DNA from: Suillus spraguei
Taxonomy: Eukaryota > Basidiomycota > Agaricomycetes > Boletales > Suillaceae
Reading direction: 5' to 3'
DNA length: 61,787 bases
Assembly (NCBI GenBank): GCA_016800925.1
Contig: JABCPU010000392.1
Coordinates: forward strand, 1-61,787
Of this stretch, positions 47,378-59,001 are shown piece by piece. Positions within the stretch are counted from its first letter, which is position 1; each line of letters begins with the position of its first letter. The notes under the pieces were generated by a model, which was not told the origin of the DNA, made no database searches, and saw only the letters and a program-made list of their open reading frames with translations. Both the position numbers and the translations under genes were made by a program.

Positions 47378-47851
47378 TGTTACAATCATACGTGCCCCTA
47401 TTCATTTTCTTACTTTGTTTACCTTGTATATTACGTAACACGATTCCGACTCATATGCTCAACGCATCTGTACTATAGTGCCTTCTTTCTTTGGATACGC
47501 ACTTACATTCTCACGTCTCTGTTGGTCTGTGCGCACATATTGGCCTATTTAAGCACAGTGTACTTGTAGTAGATTCACTACTTTAATCTTACTGGGTTTT
47601 ACCTGGAATCTCCTTCACTTAGGTCTCCAACCTAAGTCGTCTTGAATCGTCTCTAAGTCTAAGCACTCCTTAGCCTTAGTCTCTATTCTCGCGGATACCT
47701 CTTAGACTTGTCTTTGAAGCTGAACCCTTGATCGTACTCGGAACGTGTTCCTTGTACTTTCACCTTGTTCTCTTTTGAACATTGTAAGAACTCCCAGCAG
47801 ACCGTCTGTGTTTTTTCACTGTCGCTGGTGACGCCACCCCAGTTCGTAACA
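47378..47851 (+). repeat. LTR of the second element
   Basis: It begins TGTTACAATC and ends CAGTTCGTAACA, with six-base inverted ends TGTTAC/GTAACA. It is 474 bases long. It contains a TATA-like CCTATTTAAGC near 47546, as an LTR promoter would. Confidence 0.6.
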
Positions 47852-48079
47852 GTCATCTTATTCCGAAGATGGGACAGTCTGTTGACCATGGATGGACCAG
47901 TACAAATGTCTATGAGTTGGCAAGTGATTTTTACTTAAATACCTTTATCGACCTCGATACATTCTGCATGTCCGCTATCAATTAGTTTGGTTAATACTCA
48001 GCTACTATTGACTATGAACTGAAACTTTGCTATTGTGACTCCAATTTACTGGCAGCACACGCCGTAGCCTCCTGTAATT

Positions 48080-48419
48080 CTATATAGTCTGAGTGACGGC
48101 TACTTGAGGTACATCAGGAAATTCACACATTCCTTGACGTGCCCTTATGCGGACTTATTTACACTTAACTGCCTTGGTGAAATTGAATCTACTTGTCCAA
48201 AATTTCAATGTGAATGAATTCAGAAAAAAAAGTTGAGATATATTAATATACATGTTTTATTGTATTTCGCACTCAAAAAATATAAGATATGCCAGGTGAA
48301 TGATGTGAGAGAGAGCAAACAAGTTTTGAGATAAGTGAGTTAAGCTGATTAAGCATGTTAAGGAATGTGTGAATTTCCTGATGTACATAGACCTACGGTG
48401 ACTATGTAGTACTATATAG
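48080..48419. repeat. MITE-like inverted repeat 1
   Basis: 'gtacatcaggaaattcaca' at 48109 is matched in reverse complement at 48386. The near-perfect inner inverted repeat runs from 48112 (CATCAGGAAATTC...) to 48383 (...GAATTTCCTGATG). A weaker outer repeat runs out to CTATATAGT/ACTATATAG. The interior is AT-rich and non-coding. The terminal CATCAGGAAAT is shared with the element at 50412-50826. Confidence 0.6.
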
Positions 48420-48866
48420 GCATCACCAGGACTCCTACATTTTGTTTTTTTTCCTGATGCATCTTCGAGTTATAAGCCTTGAAGCATGCCCTTGAACCGA
48501 ACACACGAAAACCATGTGTTTATGTGAGTAATGATATCTGAAACGGCACAAGGATGACATCTCATCAAAGATTCTAGCATTGACCAGATATAGTATAGTT
48601 TGTTATAGTAGGACCAGGAAACCGCTGAAAGTCGTGTTCAGGTAAACATCGATGAACTTCGCCAGTTTTCCCACGAAAATCCGGTCAATGACCGTGACCT
48701 TGGTTCACTGACCAGCAGAACACTGCTAGTATCTCAGTCCCGAAACTTGAAGCTTGAAGGTCTGACCTTCGCCTATAAAAGGGAGACTTACGAGTCCCTA
48801 TAAGGGAAAGCTACCAATTCAATCTGCCACCTCATTTGCTTGTCACGGTGATACCACCATTTACCC

Positions 48867-49649
48867 ATGCCTCCCCACGATCTCCCACCCCAGTCAACTT
48901 GGATAATACCCAATTTCGTGTTGAGGGTGGAGGACTTGTCACATCCTGGAGCATCGATCTTCTTTGATTGCGTCAAGCCCAAGGAAGCACTCAAGCTTGC
49001 AGTTGAAGCATCTTATACCTGGCTGTATACACCGCTCACGGCCCCAACCCAGTGAGTACTATGCATTATAAACTCGCTATAACGTGTTGCGAATCATTTT
49101 AAGCGTCAAGACCATCACACTCGTTCTCAGACCATTCGATGGCGTGGATACACTTTTGGCACGCACGAGACGAAAGAGATCAATTTCTCCCTTGACTGGA
49201 TCAAAATCGTCAGAGGCTCGCGCACAAGATGAAATACTAGGCCGTACTAGTTCACGAGGTCGTGCATTGCTATCAGTATAATGCAAAAGATACATGTCCA
49301 GGCGGTCTTATAGAGGGTATTGCAGGTGCGCATGTTTTTGACATCATCCTTTGAGTTTTGTCTTCCGAACTACTGGTAGATTTTGTAAGACTTCATGCCG
49401 GTTTTGCACCACCACACTGGAGGCCTAGAGCTGCGGAGAAGTGGGATGCAGGTACGATGCCACGGCATACTTCCTTGACTGGATCGAGAAACGCTGTGGT
49501 GAAGGGACTATCCGAAGACTTATGGGTCCATGAAGGATTCGAAATACGGAGTAGAACTCTTTGAGAAGGTGGCTGGAGAGAGTGTGAGTTCCTTGTATAC
49601 ACTGTATTGTGAACATCTGGAACAGGCGGGTAAGATACCCCATGCTTGA
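48867..49649 (+). pseudogene. Basic-secretory-protein family metallopeptidase, copy A (broken)
   Basis: Exon 1 (48867-49052) opens MPPHDLPPQSTW and ends APT; a 56-base intron joins HVKTITLVLRPFDGV. Downstream the family words (HEVVHC region, GLIEGIA, FVRLHAGFAPPHW, AEKWDAG, TAYFLDWIEKRCGEGTIRR, YGVELFEKVAGESVSSLY) are all recognisable, but in changing frames. Both gains and losses of one base occur against copy B: gcat to gat near 49147, an extra base near 49203 and near 49242, a lost G near 49460, and one near 49525. This is a true pseudogene of the PF04450 family, a zinc peptidase family of plants and fungi. Confidence 0.75.
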
Positions 49650-49887
49650 ACAATTGATGATACTAGTAGCAGATATTTGTGTAGAAGCTACTTCATTGAT
49701 TCGATGTCGATTCCATTGTCCATTTCATAACTTAAGGATAACGAATACGAAATTGTCACATGTTATCCGATGCAATCGTAGGCCCCTACTAATTCTCTCT
49801 CTACTCTACTTTCATTCACAATTGAGCTTCTGCCAAGAAGAATAACTTCATCACAAGACAGACGCATTATGTCCCTTATCGATCTAC

Positions 49888-51394
49888 ATGCGTTATCCTA
49901 AGTCTCACATCCATCAGCTACCAGTGGAACTTATACAGCAAATATTTTTACTCATCATTAACGACCTCTCAGACTGTCCTAGGATTTCCCAATCGATAAA
50001 TATCCAGATCTCTGGTAATTTTATCTGCCCCCTAATCTTTACCCGGTGTGCCGCATTTGGCGAGTTGTTGCACACTCGACGACAGAGCTTTTGGTCGCAC
50101 GTCCAGGTTACGCTTCCTGGAAACCAGCCATTGAAACCGTCCCTTCCCATATCTGCTCCAATGTTGGCTCGCCCGCTCTGGTAGTCAGCCTCTCACCCTT
50201 CGCATCGATCGGATCCATGCACCATGCCATTTCTTGCTTTCCAAGTCTGTGAGGTGCAAAAGTTAGACCAGGTTATTGGGAACTTTCAAGGCAGATTCTC
50301 GACTTCTCGAGATTCTTCAGTCCGAGAGCAGGAGGTGGAAACAGTAGTTAGCGAGTTGCACGGAGACGAATGGCCCAGTGCCGCGTTGGATACGCCGCAA
50401 TTGAGAACCTTCATCAGGAAATCATGAGTTACCTATCCTTACTTATTTCAAACTTTTCCCACTTATTCAAATGGATCTACTTATTTCTCTCAAATTACCA
50501 ACCTGGTCCCAACTGAACTATCAGGATCTGTTAGCCATCATTATAAATGTGTGCTATAAAATTATTGGACTCTTAATTTGCAAAATAGTACCTCAAGAGA
50601 ATATTTGAGAAATAAAATCATCAGCATTAATGTGTCACTCAAGCTTCATACTAGTCACTAATTGTTGGTCTTATGCAATGAAACTTGTCTCTCAGGCCCA
50701 ACAAACATATTGGAATACTCAATTTTGAAGCAGTTGTCAAATTTCAGAAAAAAAGTAGGTCCATTTGAAATAAGTGGGAAAAGTTTGAAATAAGTAAGGA
50801 ATAAGTAAACTCATGATTTCCTGATGCTTGGAATGTAGCTGGTCAGATCTTAATAGATTCAATGCACCAAATCTCCATCGGCTACACATCCTGACCGATT
50901 CGGAGGGGATGCCTGCCACTCCTATTCTATCTGCAAAAATTTACGAACATCTTCATCTCCAATACGCTTCCCCAATGATCATCCGCTCCATTTCATTAAC
51001 TTATCCTCTTCTGGAGACAATTGTGGTGCTGGGTATTAACGATTGTGGCGACACTACAGGCCATTCGGTCACCTATTCTTGTCTTGAATCATTGACTCTC
51101 CCTCTTCCCTTGTGCTCTAATCATAATCATCTGCATTTGGACTGGTTTACCGAATTATTCGACGGCCTTCATGTTCCTACGCTGCGGAAATTAACACTGT
51201 CCGGGTGCTCACCCGATTCGGCTGTTAATTCTATTCTGACTGGGTTGGCAGCTACCGCGACCTGCAACCTGCAAGTCATAGACTTCCAGGTACCTACATC
51301 GCATTATCAGAAGGAATATTATGACCTTGAGTCGTTGCTCTCAGTTGCGAAGGAGATTTCGGTTTGTTCGGGGTTGCGCCTATGTCGCGATTAG
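49888..51394 (+). pseudogene. F-box protein, copy 1, interrupted by a MITE
   Basis: The ATG at 49888 opens MRYPKSHIHQLPVELIQQIF, a typical basidiomycete F-box start for SCF ubiquitin ligase adaptors. The second half of the box (VCRIWR in copy 2) is frame-shifted by a lost base near 50047. A 415-base MITE splits the gene at 50412-50826. Beyond it an open frame with Leu-rich segments (CSWSDLNRFNAPNLHRLHI, YSCLESLTLPLPL, TLRKLTLSGC) continues to 51394. Not expected to be functional. Confidence 0.7.
50412..50826. mobile_element. MITE 2, inserted in F-box copy 1
   Basis: Both ends begin CATCAGGAAATCATGAGTT when read inward, with roughly 80-base inverted repeats. Flanks are gagaacCTT and CTTggaatg, a 3-base direct duplication. 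The paralogue at 60525-60540 reads gagaaccttggaatg with no insert, giving the empty site. The interior has no ORF. A 3-base duplication fits PIF/Harbinger-like elements, though CTT is not their usual TWA target. Confidence 0.85.
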
Positions 51395-51439
51395 CTGTGT
51401 AGAGATGACAAGAGTAATATGTATAACTGGGAAGGCACT

Positions 51440-51662
51440 TTAGGATCCTCATCACACCTAGCAGCGAAGATTGTTGTGAGATCAGATCGAGAAATGCTGT
51501 AGTTAGGTGGCTATCCGAAAACTTAATGGGTCCATGAAAGATTTGAGGTACGGAGTGAAACTCTTTGACAATGTGACTGGAGAGAACGTGAGCTCCCTGT
51601 ATGCACTGTGTTGTGAAATATCTGGAACAGACGGGTAAGATACCCCATGCATGAACTTCATA
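51440..51662 (+). pseudogene. BSP metallopeptidase C-terminal fragment
   Basis: Similar to the last 200 bases of copies A and B ('gatcgagaaatgctgt', 'ctatccgaaaactta', 'gggtccatgaaa', 'ggagagaacgtgagctccctgta'). Only the 3' part is present, truncated next to F-box copy 1, as expected if unequal exchange built the array. Confidence 0.65.
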
Positions 51663-51861
51663 TATGATCTTCGTAGCACATACTATGTAGTATTTTCGTA
51701 GAAGCTACTGCGGGATGTCCGGTCACTGGCAACATATGAAATTGGTCACGTGTTATGCAAAAATCATTATTAAACACTCGGAGGCCTCTCTTCCATTTAC
51801 AAAGCTTCTAGTCCGCCAACACATTAACATCCTTATTGGTTCACACTTCTCTCCTTTCCAC

Positions 51862-52646
51862 ATGCATTACACTGAGTCACATATCCATCAACTGCCAGTG
51901 GAACTTTTACAACAAATATTCCTGCTCATCGTTAACGACCTCTCAGATGACGGTCCTAGTATTTTCAAATCGACAGATGCCAGCCCTCTCCCTAGTCTTC
52001 ACCCGAGTGTGCCGCATTTGGCGAGCTGTCGCACACTCGACAACAGTGCTTTGGTCACGCTTCCAGGTCACGCTTCCCGGTGAGAATGAGCCATCGAACC
52101 CGTTCCTTTCATGTCTGCTCCAATTTTGGCTCGCCCGCTCTGGTAGTCAGCCTCTCACCCTTCGCATCGGATCTATGCATCATGCCATCTCTATTGTACG
52201 CATGTGAGGTGCAAAGTTCAGCCAGGTTCCTACATGAAACCCCAATGATCATCCACTCCATTTCAGTAACATTCCCTTTTCTAGAGGCAATCGTGGTGGC
52301 AGGTATTCGTTATGGTGACACAGGAGGCCATTCGGTCATGTTTTCTTGTCTTGAATCATTGACTCTCCCTCTTCCCTGGTGTCCTAATCATTTGTGGTTT
52401 ACCGGAATGCTCTACGGCCTTCATCTTCCCGTGCTGCGGAAATTAACACTGGAGGGAGACCCAACCAAATCGGCGGTTGATTGTATCATGGCTGGGTTGG
52501 CAGTTTACCGCAACTTGCAACTTGCAAGTCATAGACTTTCAGACGCTATACCGCAGGATGAAGTCGATGTGGATGTGGTTGAGCCATTGCTCTCAGTTGT
52601 GAGGGAGATTTCGGTCTGTTCGGTGTTGCTTCGATGTCGCGATTAG
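51862..52646 (+). pseudogene. F-box protein, copy 2, internally deleted
   Basis: It opens MHYTESHIHQLPVELLQQIF and continues, after a frame step, as LVFTRVCRIWRAVAHSTTVLW, completing the F-box. It then lacks about 270 bases present in copy 3 (the part between 'tacatgaaac' and the 'cccaatg' block). The Leu-rich tail resumes in a third frame (FSCLESLTLPLPW, PVLRKLTLEG) to a stop at 52646. Confidence 0.65.
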
Positions 52647-52916
52647 TCGTGCAGACCTTGCATGCCCTACTACTCTGAAACAGCATGGGCATCGCAATGT
52701 GAAAGTGGAATACTTAGTGGTAGGAGGAGTGTAGAGATGACGAGAGCAATGTGTATAACCGGGAAGGCGCTTTAGGATCCCTCTCACACCTAGTGTCGAA
52801 AATTGTCGTAAGATCAGATGGAAATTCAGAACAAAATTTTATTGCGAGTTTAGTTATTAGCTTTCCTTCCGGTTTTCGTGAATGTTTATCGCCAACTCGG
52901 ACCCCACAAACGCGCT

Positions 52917-53707
52917 TTACAGCTTTCCAAGGAGTTCCTGGTGATACTTCTTCACCTCATCTACGACGTCAGACTTCGCGGGCCACCCGATAACGAGCCC
53001 CTCCTCGTCTGACGCATCTGGCTTTGGAATGACGTGGAAATGTACGTGGTCGACGACCTAAACATGAAAACCAGTATCAGTATAATCCCAATGAGCATTG
53101 AAAGCGCAGACAAACCTGGTGTGCGATGCGGCCGTTATTCTTGGTGGTGGGGTCAGCTCTGCAGGTTAAACGGCAGAGAATGGGGAGAGGGGGACATTAA
53201 CTCTATGTAGGAACGCACCTGGAGGATGTTGTAGTTCTCGAGCCCTTGTGCAGTTGCGATCTTCTTCGCGATGGGCATCACATCTGCGAGGTACTCGTCT
53301 GGAAGCTCATGGAGCTTCACTGCATGGTCTATTGTACATGAATCAGCGCGTTCTCTTGCGACATGGTCCTTTCCCCCTTCTTGTGACGGCTGACGCACCT
53401 TTAGGGATAATCAGAGCGTGGCCCTTGGAGAGGGGCCAATGTCAAGGAACGAGTAACTAATCTCTGGTAAACATGTATTAATGAGTTAACAGAAGAAAAG
53501 GCACGAACGAAAGGTCTGTCCTCGATGATCTTAAAGCTTGGAATCTCCCTAGAACACACAGCGTGATGAGGTGGCGTAGTTGAATGACGAGAAGTGAACA
53601 TACCCTTGATGATCTTGCAAAATATGCAGGTGCTAAGTGATCTAGAGGATGTTTATGATACCCCCAAAATATAATGGAAATGGATCTGACCGTGCTGCCG
53701 CCGCCAT
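52917..53707 (-). CDS. HIT-domain nucleotide hydrolase (HINT type)
   Basis: A purine-nucleoside phosphoramidase-type protein of about 140 residues. The ATG at 53707 gives MAAAAR, spliced to TCIFCKIIKG. Then come IPSFKIIED, SFLDIGP-LSKGHALIIP, LPDEYLADVMPIAKKIATAQ, GLENYNILQ, NNGRIAHQVVDHVHFHVIPK with the catalytic HIT triad H-V-H-F-H-V, and EVKKYHQELLGKL before the stop at 52917. One C is missing in the GP-LS codons near 53435 (four C where five are needed), and the KG-EIP join near 53550 is one G short. So conserved a housekeeping gene is seldom dead, and a sequence error is a real alternative. Confidence 0.8.
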
Positions 53708-53889
53708 GATGGTAGTTTTGAGTCCGGTCACTAATGATATCGAAGGCTGTACAGTGCAGTGAGGCCGATGCTATAATCCCACACGTGATCAAGTGACAAA
53801 GCACGCGTCTTTACAGTATTATGTAATGTGAGCTTTCTAGCTGGCTATTATGTAACTTCCGCCTGGTTGCCAACACGTTGCTCGCTGCA

Positions 53890-54423
53890 GATATAGAACA
53901 CATGTGAAGGTGTCCATACTTTGTGTACCTCCCTTCATTTTTGGCTTCTACTACTGATCATGATGCTATCATCGCACGATTGGCCGCTGTCTTCTCCGCC
54001 CCTTCACCTTGGGTGTCTGTATCTCCGCCTCTGGATGAGCTTACTCGCCGCCTTGGAAAAATTGAACTGCGAAGATATCCGCTCATCTATATGCGGTTTG
54101 GCTTGCTGTCATCACACACTCCAGTCCCCGTGCCCATCAAAAGTCATGCAATAGCCTCGCTCACCATGTCCGTCCTTCGTTTATCCTCCGCTGGCTCCCA
54201 TGCGTTGTGTGACATATATCTGGCGCACTTCAAGTCTTCTTTCCGATTTATTGCTCTTTGTTCTGACAGTGCCGTCTTCAGTACCATACTTGCACACGAA
54301 TTCGGGTCGCCCGTTGTTAATGGCATATTGAATTGGTCAGGCGAGTCAGGGATTGGTGCTTGCGCCGGTACGATTCTATGGTTTGGAAGGAATTTTTTTT
54401 TTTCTCTCGATCGGTCTGGCTAA
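53890..54423 (+). CDS. Hypothetical protein exon
   Basis: An open stretch with sensible composition (DELTRRLGKIELRRYPLIYM, SHALCDIYLAHFKSS) ends at 54423 after a T12 run. The frame has no ATG before position 54160, so it is probably an internal exon. I do not recognise the family. Confidence 0.35.
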
Positions 54424-55740
54424 TAGGTGAGACTAGTATCCTCTGCTCTTTCTCTTGTGACATCAGCTACAAAACACAGACCAGAAAATCAACTTATTGG
54501 TAACTCTTATCACAGCGTTCCATGAGCTACTACTAACCCGGCTACTGTCTACTACTAGGAGTGATAGAAGGTGGACGCGCAAGGCGATAAGAAGACTGGG
54601 TGCGATGATGAACTATCGGTTGATACCTCAAGCAATTAGACGTGGGTGAGTTTGGTTCGTCGATGACGATGTCAGTGATGATGTTGGATAGATGTAGGAC
54701 AAGGATTTGTGGTTTAATATCATCGCTCCATCTCTATGGAATATCCTGCATCCAGGAATTCAGTCACCGCTGCGGCATTACCAACCGCTACGGCTCATAT
54801 CATCGAATGTGTACGACATGATAGTTATACTCCCTGCGTTTCGTAAAGTGATATAATCTGGTTAATGCACACACTACAACTGACTCGAGTGCATAGGGTA
54901 ACGTAGATAATTCTGAGATGCACCAGGAAGTTGCTAGCTGGTACACAGATCATAGTTGAATGAAAGGGAAAGTCAAACTATGCTCAGATACTGTGTCTCA
55001 ATCACGCTTCTGACTCTGGAGGCGTGCGGACTAGCCCGTCTCAAGAGCAAGGTGACCATGGAATGATGGTAACTGCCTGCCGCTCGGAATAACGTTGTAT
55101 GTAATTTGCAGGCGGAATGAAGCAAAGGACTAGACAAAAGGGTCATAAAGGCGAGGTGTACAATCTATACAGCATCTGATATGGGATTGACTGAGTCGTA
55201 TAATGCAATCAGGCCTGTCAACTTCAGGCTCATAATCGGAACCTACGAGGCAGAATTCGCGACGGAAGGTGCTGCTGGGGAGTAGGCGCGTATGGCTTGC
55301 TGGTGAAGAAGCCAATGACTATCGCAGTATATGGCCTGAGCATACAGGATGCACGAATGATGCCTTGCGTATCTCGTGCTTGAGTGAATCTCCTATAAGC
55401 CGGTTGGCATGAGTCAGATGAGAAGACAAGAGTGGGACGCTCAACGACTCGGAGGCTGCGAGAAGATGAATCGCCGAGAACAGATTGCTGAGGAACTGCG
55501 GGGGTGTTGGCTCTTGCATGCCCATCTGCCCAAATGGTCGTAGGGGGGATTGTCGTCACACAGAAAAAAGAAGGATCAGTGGTTGGTGCAAGTGTTGGTC
55601 AGTAGACATAGGATGTCGGGACGAATCGGTATAGCGAGACATTTCCTAGTCTTGTGTCCTTGAAATTTAGTTCAAAATACCAAAGTAACTCTATATGACA
55701 CAAGTGAGAATAGATAAAGTAAATTCCCCTGCCAGGCCGA
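54424..55740. other. Unassigned spacer
   Basis: No gene recognised. Short open frames (55230-55559 minus; 55319-55525 minus) have no known motif. Confidence 0.35.
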
Positions 55741-57654
55741 CTAGTACTCTTGTACATAAAGCACCAGACAACCGATAACTTCACCGGGTATTAACACACT
55801 ACTATCAGTCGATATATGCACGCGCTCCTCAAAAGCAATAGAGGTCATGCCGGTTGCTGCGTCGGAGTCGGCCACAAGCTTAGCATGATATTCTCGGACA
55901 CTAAGGATCAGGCGGGGTCCTAACACAAACATCTGCATGACCTCCAAAATACGAAGCAGGCCACCACAAATCTGAGCTCCCACGGGAGATTCGCCCTACA
56001 GAAATGATGAATCAGGGTCGCATGCATAGTTAAATGAAAGATTCACATACCACTGAGTTTGTCATAGACACATTAAGAATGATCTGCAAACAAGAAACAG
56101 CAGCAACGCTACCACGTCCAACCCTTCAGTGGACAAGAGAGAACAGTAATCACAATATGAGCTCACGTCATAAAGTAAGGCAGGTGAGTTTCCATCAACA
56201 CCATGAAACAATCCTTGATAGTAGTCCCACCTGTCGATTGTCGTTGGAGTTCACGGAAGTGCCTTACCGCAATCCAGATTGCGAGACACAATGCAAGAAC
56301 CTCCCACAGACCAGAGAGTATCGAGTCAATGAACATCAGAAGTGGGACATAATCCTGAAAGTCAAGCCGCACTCGTGGGTGCCGGAGAGAATGAGTGCCT
56401 CTGGTATTCATCAATGAGATATATACTTTTGTCATCAACAATTAAACGTACCCCCTGACGTATACATCATCATCATTATCATTTCCACGCCGGCGAAAAT
56501 GTTGACGACCAGGAAGGTGAGACGAGAAATATCAGGACCTTTCTGGATTGTTGATACATGGCATTCAACCGAGTGATGATGATGACTTGCAGTCAAATCA
56601 ATATCACTGAAGTCTCGCAAGTGCTAAGCTCACCCCACAGCATAGCACATGCCACAAAACTAATCCAATTATACACGATGTATATAACAAAGCCTAATAA
56701 ATCCAGTCAGTGACCAGCCTCGTGCAGCACACACTCCAAACAGACTCACATCTGTGGTAGCATAGCGTGCCAGTCATTAGTGAACCAAGAAGTTAGCAAA
56801 GAACCGCACCCACTCCTACAGGAAACCATAGTTAGCTGGAGGGGGATATGACCTGTGCAGAATACTCACTTTATCTGTTAGCGGGATGGTCGGAAAACCC
56901 CCTGTACGGCGTTGGTCAGAGGAAGTAAAGACAGCGAATGTACCAAAACAACATACATATCATGTTCAGGCTAATTATGAGATATAGATGATTAGCGCAA
57001 CACCGATTGTTTAGCCTTTGGAACATACGCAGCATAAAAGATTCCAAGATAGCGCACCTAGGATACCTTGAAGTCAGCACAATGTGGCAACAGCGACAAA
57101 CAAGCCACATACACCGAGATACATAACTGTCATTAGGGACAAGCGTTGCCTCTGCCGTTGTGTGTGTTCGCATGTGTGTACCTCTGACATGAGACACTAC
57201 TCACCCAGATCAGTTCAACCTATAAAACCATTCTTAGTAAGATGGCTGCTCCGGTCATAGGCATCAACATACCTCTTGTCCGAATGTAAGTGCTGAAATA
57301 TTTGTAAGATATCAGCAGTCCTTCCATATTACCATGCTCACCCCAATCATACGTCAGTGCAACAAAGGCGCCGACTGCAAAACCGCAGGCGAGATTAAAT
57401 CGAGACATCAACATGCGACTACTCTCTACGAACCTGTAAAATAGATGCCCAAGATATCTGCTTCAATGGCCGGCCACAAAGTGGGATCGTTTAAGACTAT
57501 GGTCATATTGGGGGTGCAGATGAGGGACACACTCAATTGGTGCAAGGCGATGGCATAGTATACAAATTATATAGACTCACGTAATAAGTTGTGAAATCTG
57601 AACAATTATGTCGGCATCGTGATGCAAGGAAACAACGGTCAACGCCACATCCAT
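55741..57654 (-). CDS. Probable DUF6533 multi-helix membrane protein
   Basis: The ATG at 57654 opens MDVALTVVSLHHDADIIVQI. Short exons then give FAVGAFVALTYDW (57330-57400), ALTFGQE (near 57280) and VELIW (57207-57222). Read together, ALTYDWALTFGQEVELIW is the hallmark of the basidiomycete DUF6533 family. The last exon gives LLRILEVMQMFVLGPRLILS and a cytoplasmic tail ending at 55741. Middle exons (56400-57100) could not be joined with certainty. Role unknown; no regulatory site is recognised. Confidence 0.5.
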
Positions 57655-58154
57655 GATCTCGTGCGGTGCATCGGTTCGCACTGCCAGAGATAGCCTAGTT
57701 GAGAATTCATCAATGGAGACGGAAGATCCGTGGGCGCAATATTATGACCATCATCAAGCTATGCTGATGCTAGGGTAGACAACCGCTTTCATCTTCTGAT
57801 CATCCTAACATAATTCCTGTGATGCATTCGCCGACAATCAATTGTACTTCCTGGATGGCGGATTGCCACAACGACTCACCCGAAGAACTGTAAACCACAG
57901 AGTTGAGCAGGGAAAATATTCTCGGTTGCGTCAAATAACATGGATGGGCTGATCGATGATCCTTGCAAGGCCGCCAGTCCAGTAACACTCACTTTCCTTT
58001 TCTCTAGATGCCCCGGGCCTCAGACAACCGTGACGAGTCTCACTCAATGAAAGGGAGACTTGCTAGAATCTCACAGTCTGTAAAGAAAACTACTAATTCA
58101 GATCTAGCACCCTCATTTGCCCCGTCTTGCAGCTTGCTTGTAACGGCGATACCT

Positions 58155-58965
58155 ATGCCTCCCCACGATTTCTCACCCCCGTCAACTTGGAAAATACCCA
58201 ATTTTATGTTGAGGGTGGAGGACTCACGTCCTGGAGCATCGATCTTCTTTGAGTGTGTCAAGCCAAAGGAAGTATTCAAGCTCGCAGTTGAAGCATCTTA
58301 CACCTGGCTATATACACCACTCATGGCCCCAACCCAGTGAGTACTACGCATTCTCAACTCTCCATAACGTGTTGCGAATCATCTGCATTTCAGGCATTAC
58401 ACTCGTTCTCAGATCATTCCATGGCGTGGCATACACTTTTGGCACGCACGAGACGAAAGAGATCAACTTCTCCCTCGATTGGATCAAATCATTAGAGGCT
58501 TGCTCACAAGATGAAATACTAGGCGTGTTGGTTCACGAGGTCGTGCATTGCTATCAGTATAATGCAAAAAATACATGCCCAGGGGGTCTTATAGAGGATA
58601 TTGCAGGTGCGCACGTTTTTGATATCATCCGCTGAGTTTTGTCTTCGAAACTACTGGTAGACATTGTAAGGCTTAAAGCAAAGCCTGACAAATTCTATCC
58701 GCATTTCCACGCTGGTTTTTGCACCACCACACTGGAGGCCTATAGCTGCGGAGAAGTGGGACGCAGGGTACGATTCCACAGCATAATTCCTCACTGGATC
58801 GAGAAATGCTGTGGTGAGGGGACTATCCGAAAACTTAGCGGGTCCATGAACGATTCGAGATACGGAGTAGAACTCTTTGAGAAGGTGGCTGGAGAGAGCG
58901 TGAGTTCCCTGTATACACTGTATTGTGAACATCTGGAACAGACGAGTAAGATACCTTATACTTGA
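58155..58965 (+). pseudogene. Basic-secretory-protein family metallopeptidase, copy B
   Basis: It opens MPPHDFSPPSTWKIPNFM. ITLVLRSFHGVAYTFGTHET, FSLDWIKSLEACSQDEILGV, the zinc motif HEVVHCYQYN (58530-58560) and CPGGLIEDIAD follow, with an intron to IVRLKAKPDKFYPHFHAGF. An extra T near 58722 shifts the frame, and a loss near 58792 restores it. The 20-odd residues between them are nonsense against copy A's APPHW...TAYFLDW block. The tail YGVELFEKVAGESVSSLYTL is normal to 58965. The first splice also misses the frame by one base. It is nearly intact but probably inactive. No signal peptide is seen, despite the family name. Confidence 0.7.
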
Positions 58966-59001
58966 ACATTGATTGATACTAGTAGCAGTAGAAGCTACTG
59001 C

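Larger units (their letters stand above)
45872..47851 (+). mobile_element. 3' part of a gag-only LTR element
   Basis: The gag-like gene is followed by a purine-rich AAAAAGGGGGTAA (47366-47377) and directly by an LTR beginning TGTTAC. No matching 5' LTR is seen to the left, where the gypsy element now ends at 45753. The left end may have been lost or replaced. Confidence 0.5.

Noticed and set aside
55130..55559. Possible extra gene left of the DUF6533 gene
   Set aside because: Two overlapping minus-strand frames with no recognisable domain and no conserved splice pattern.
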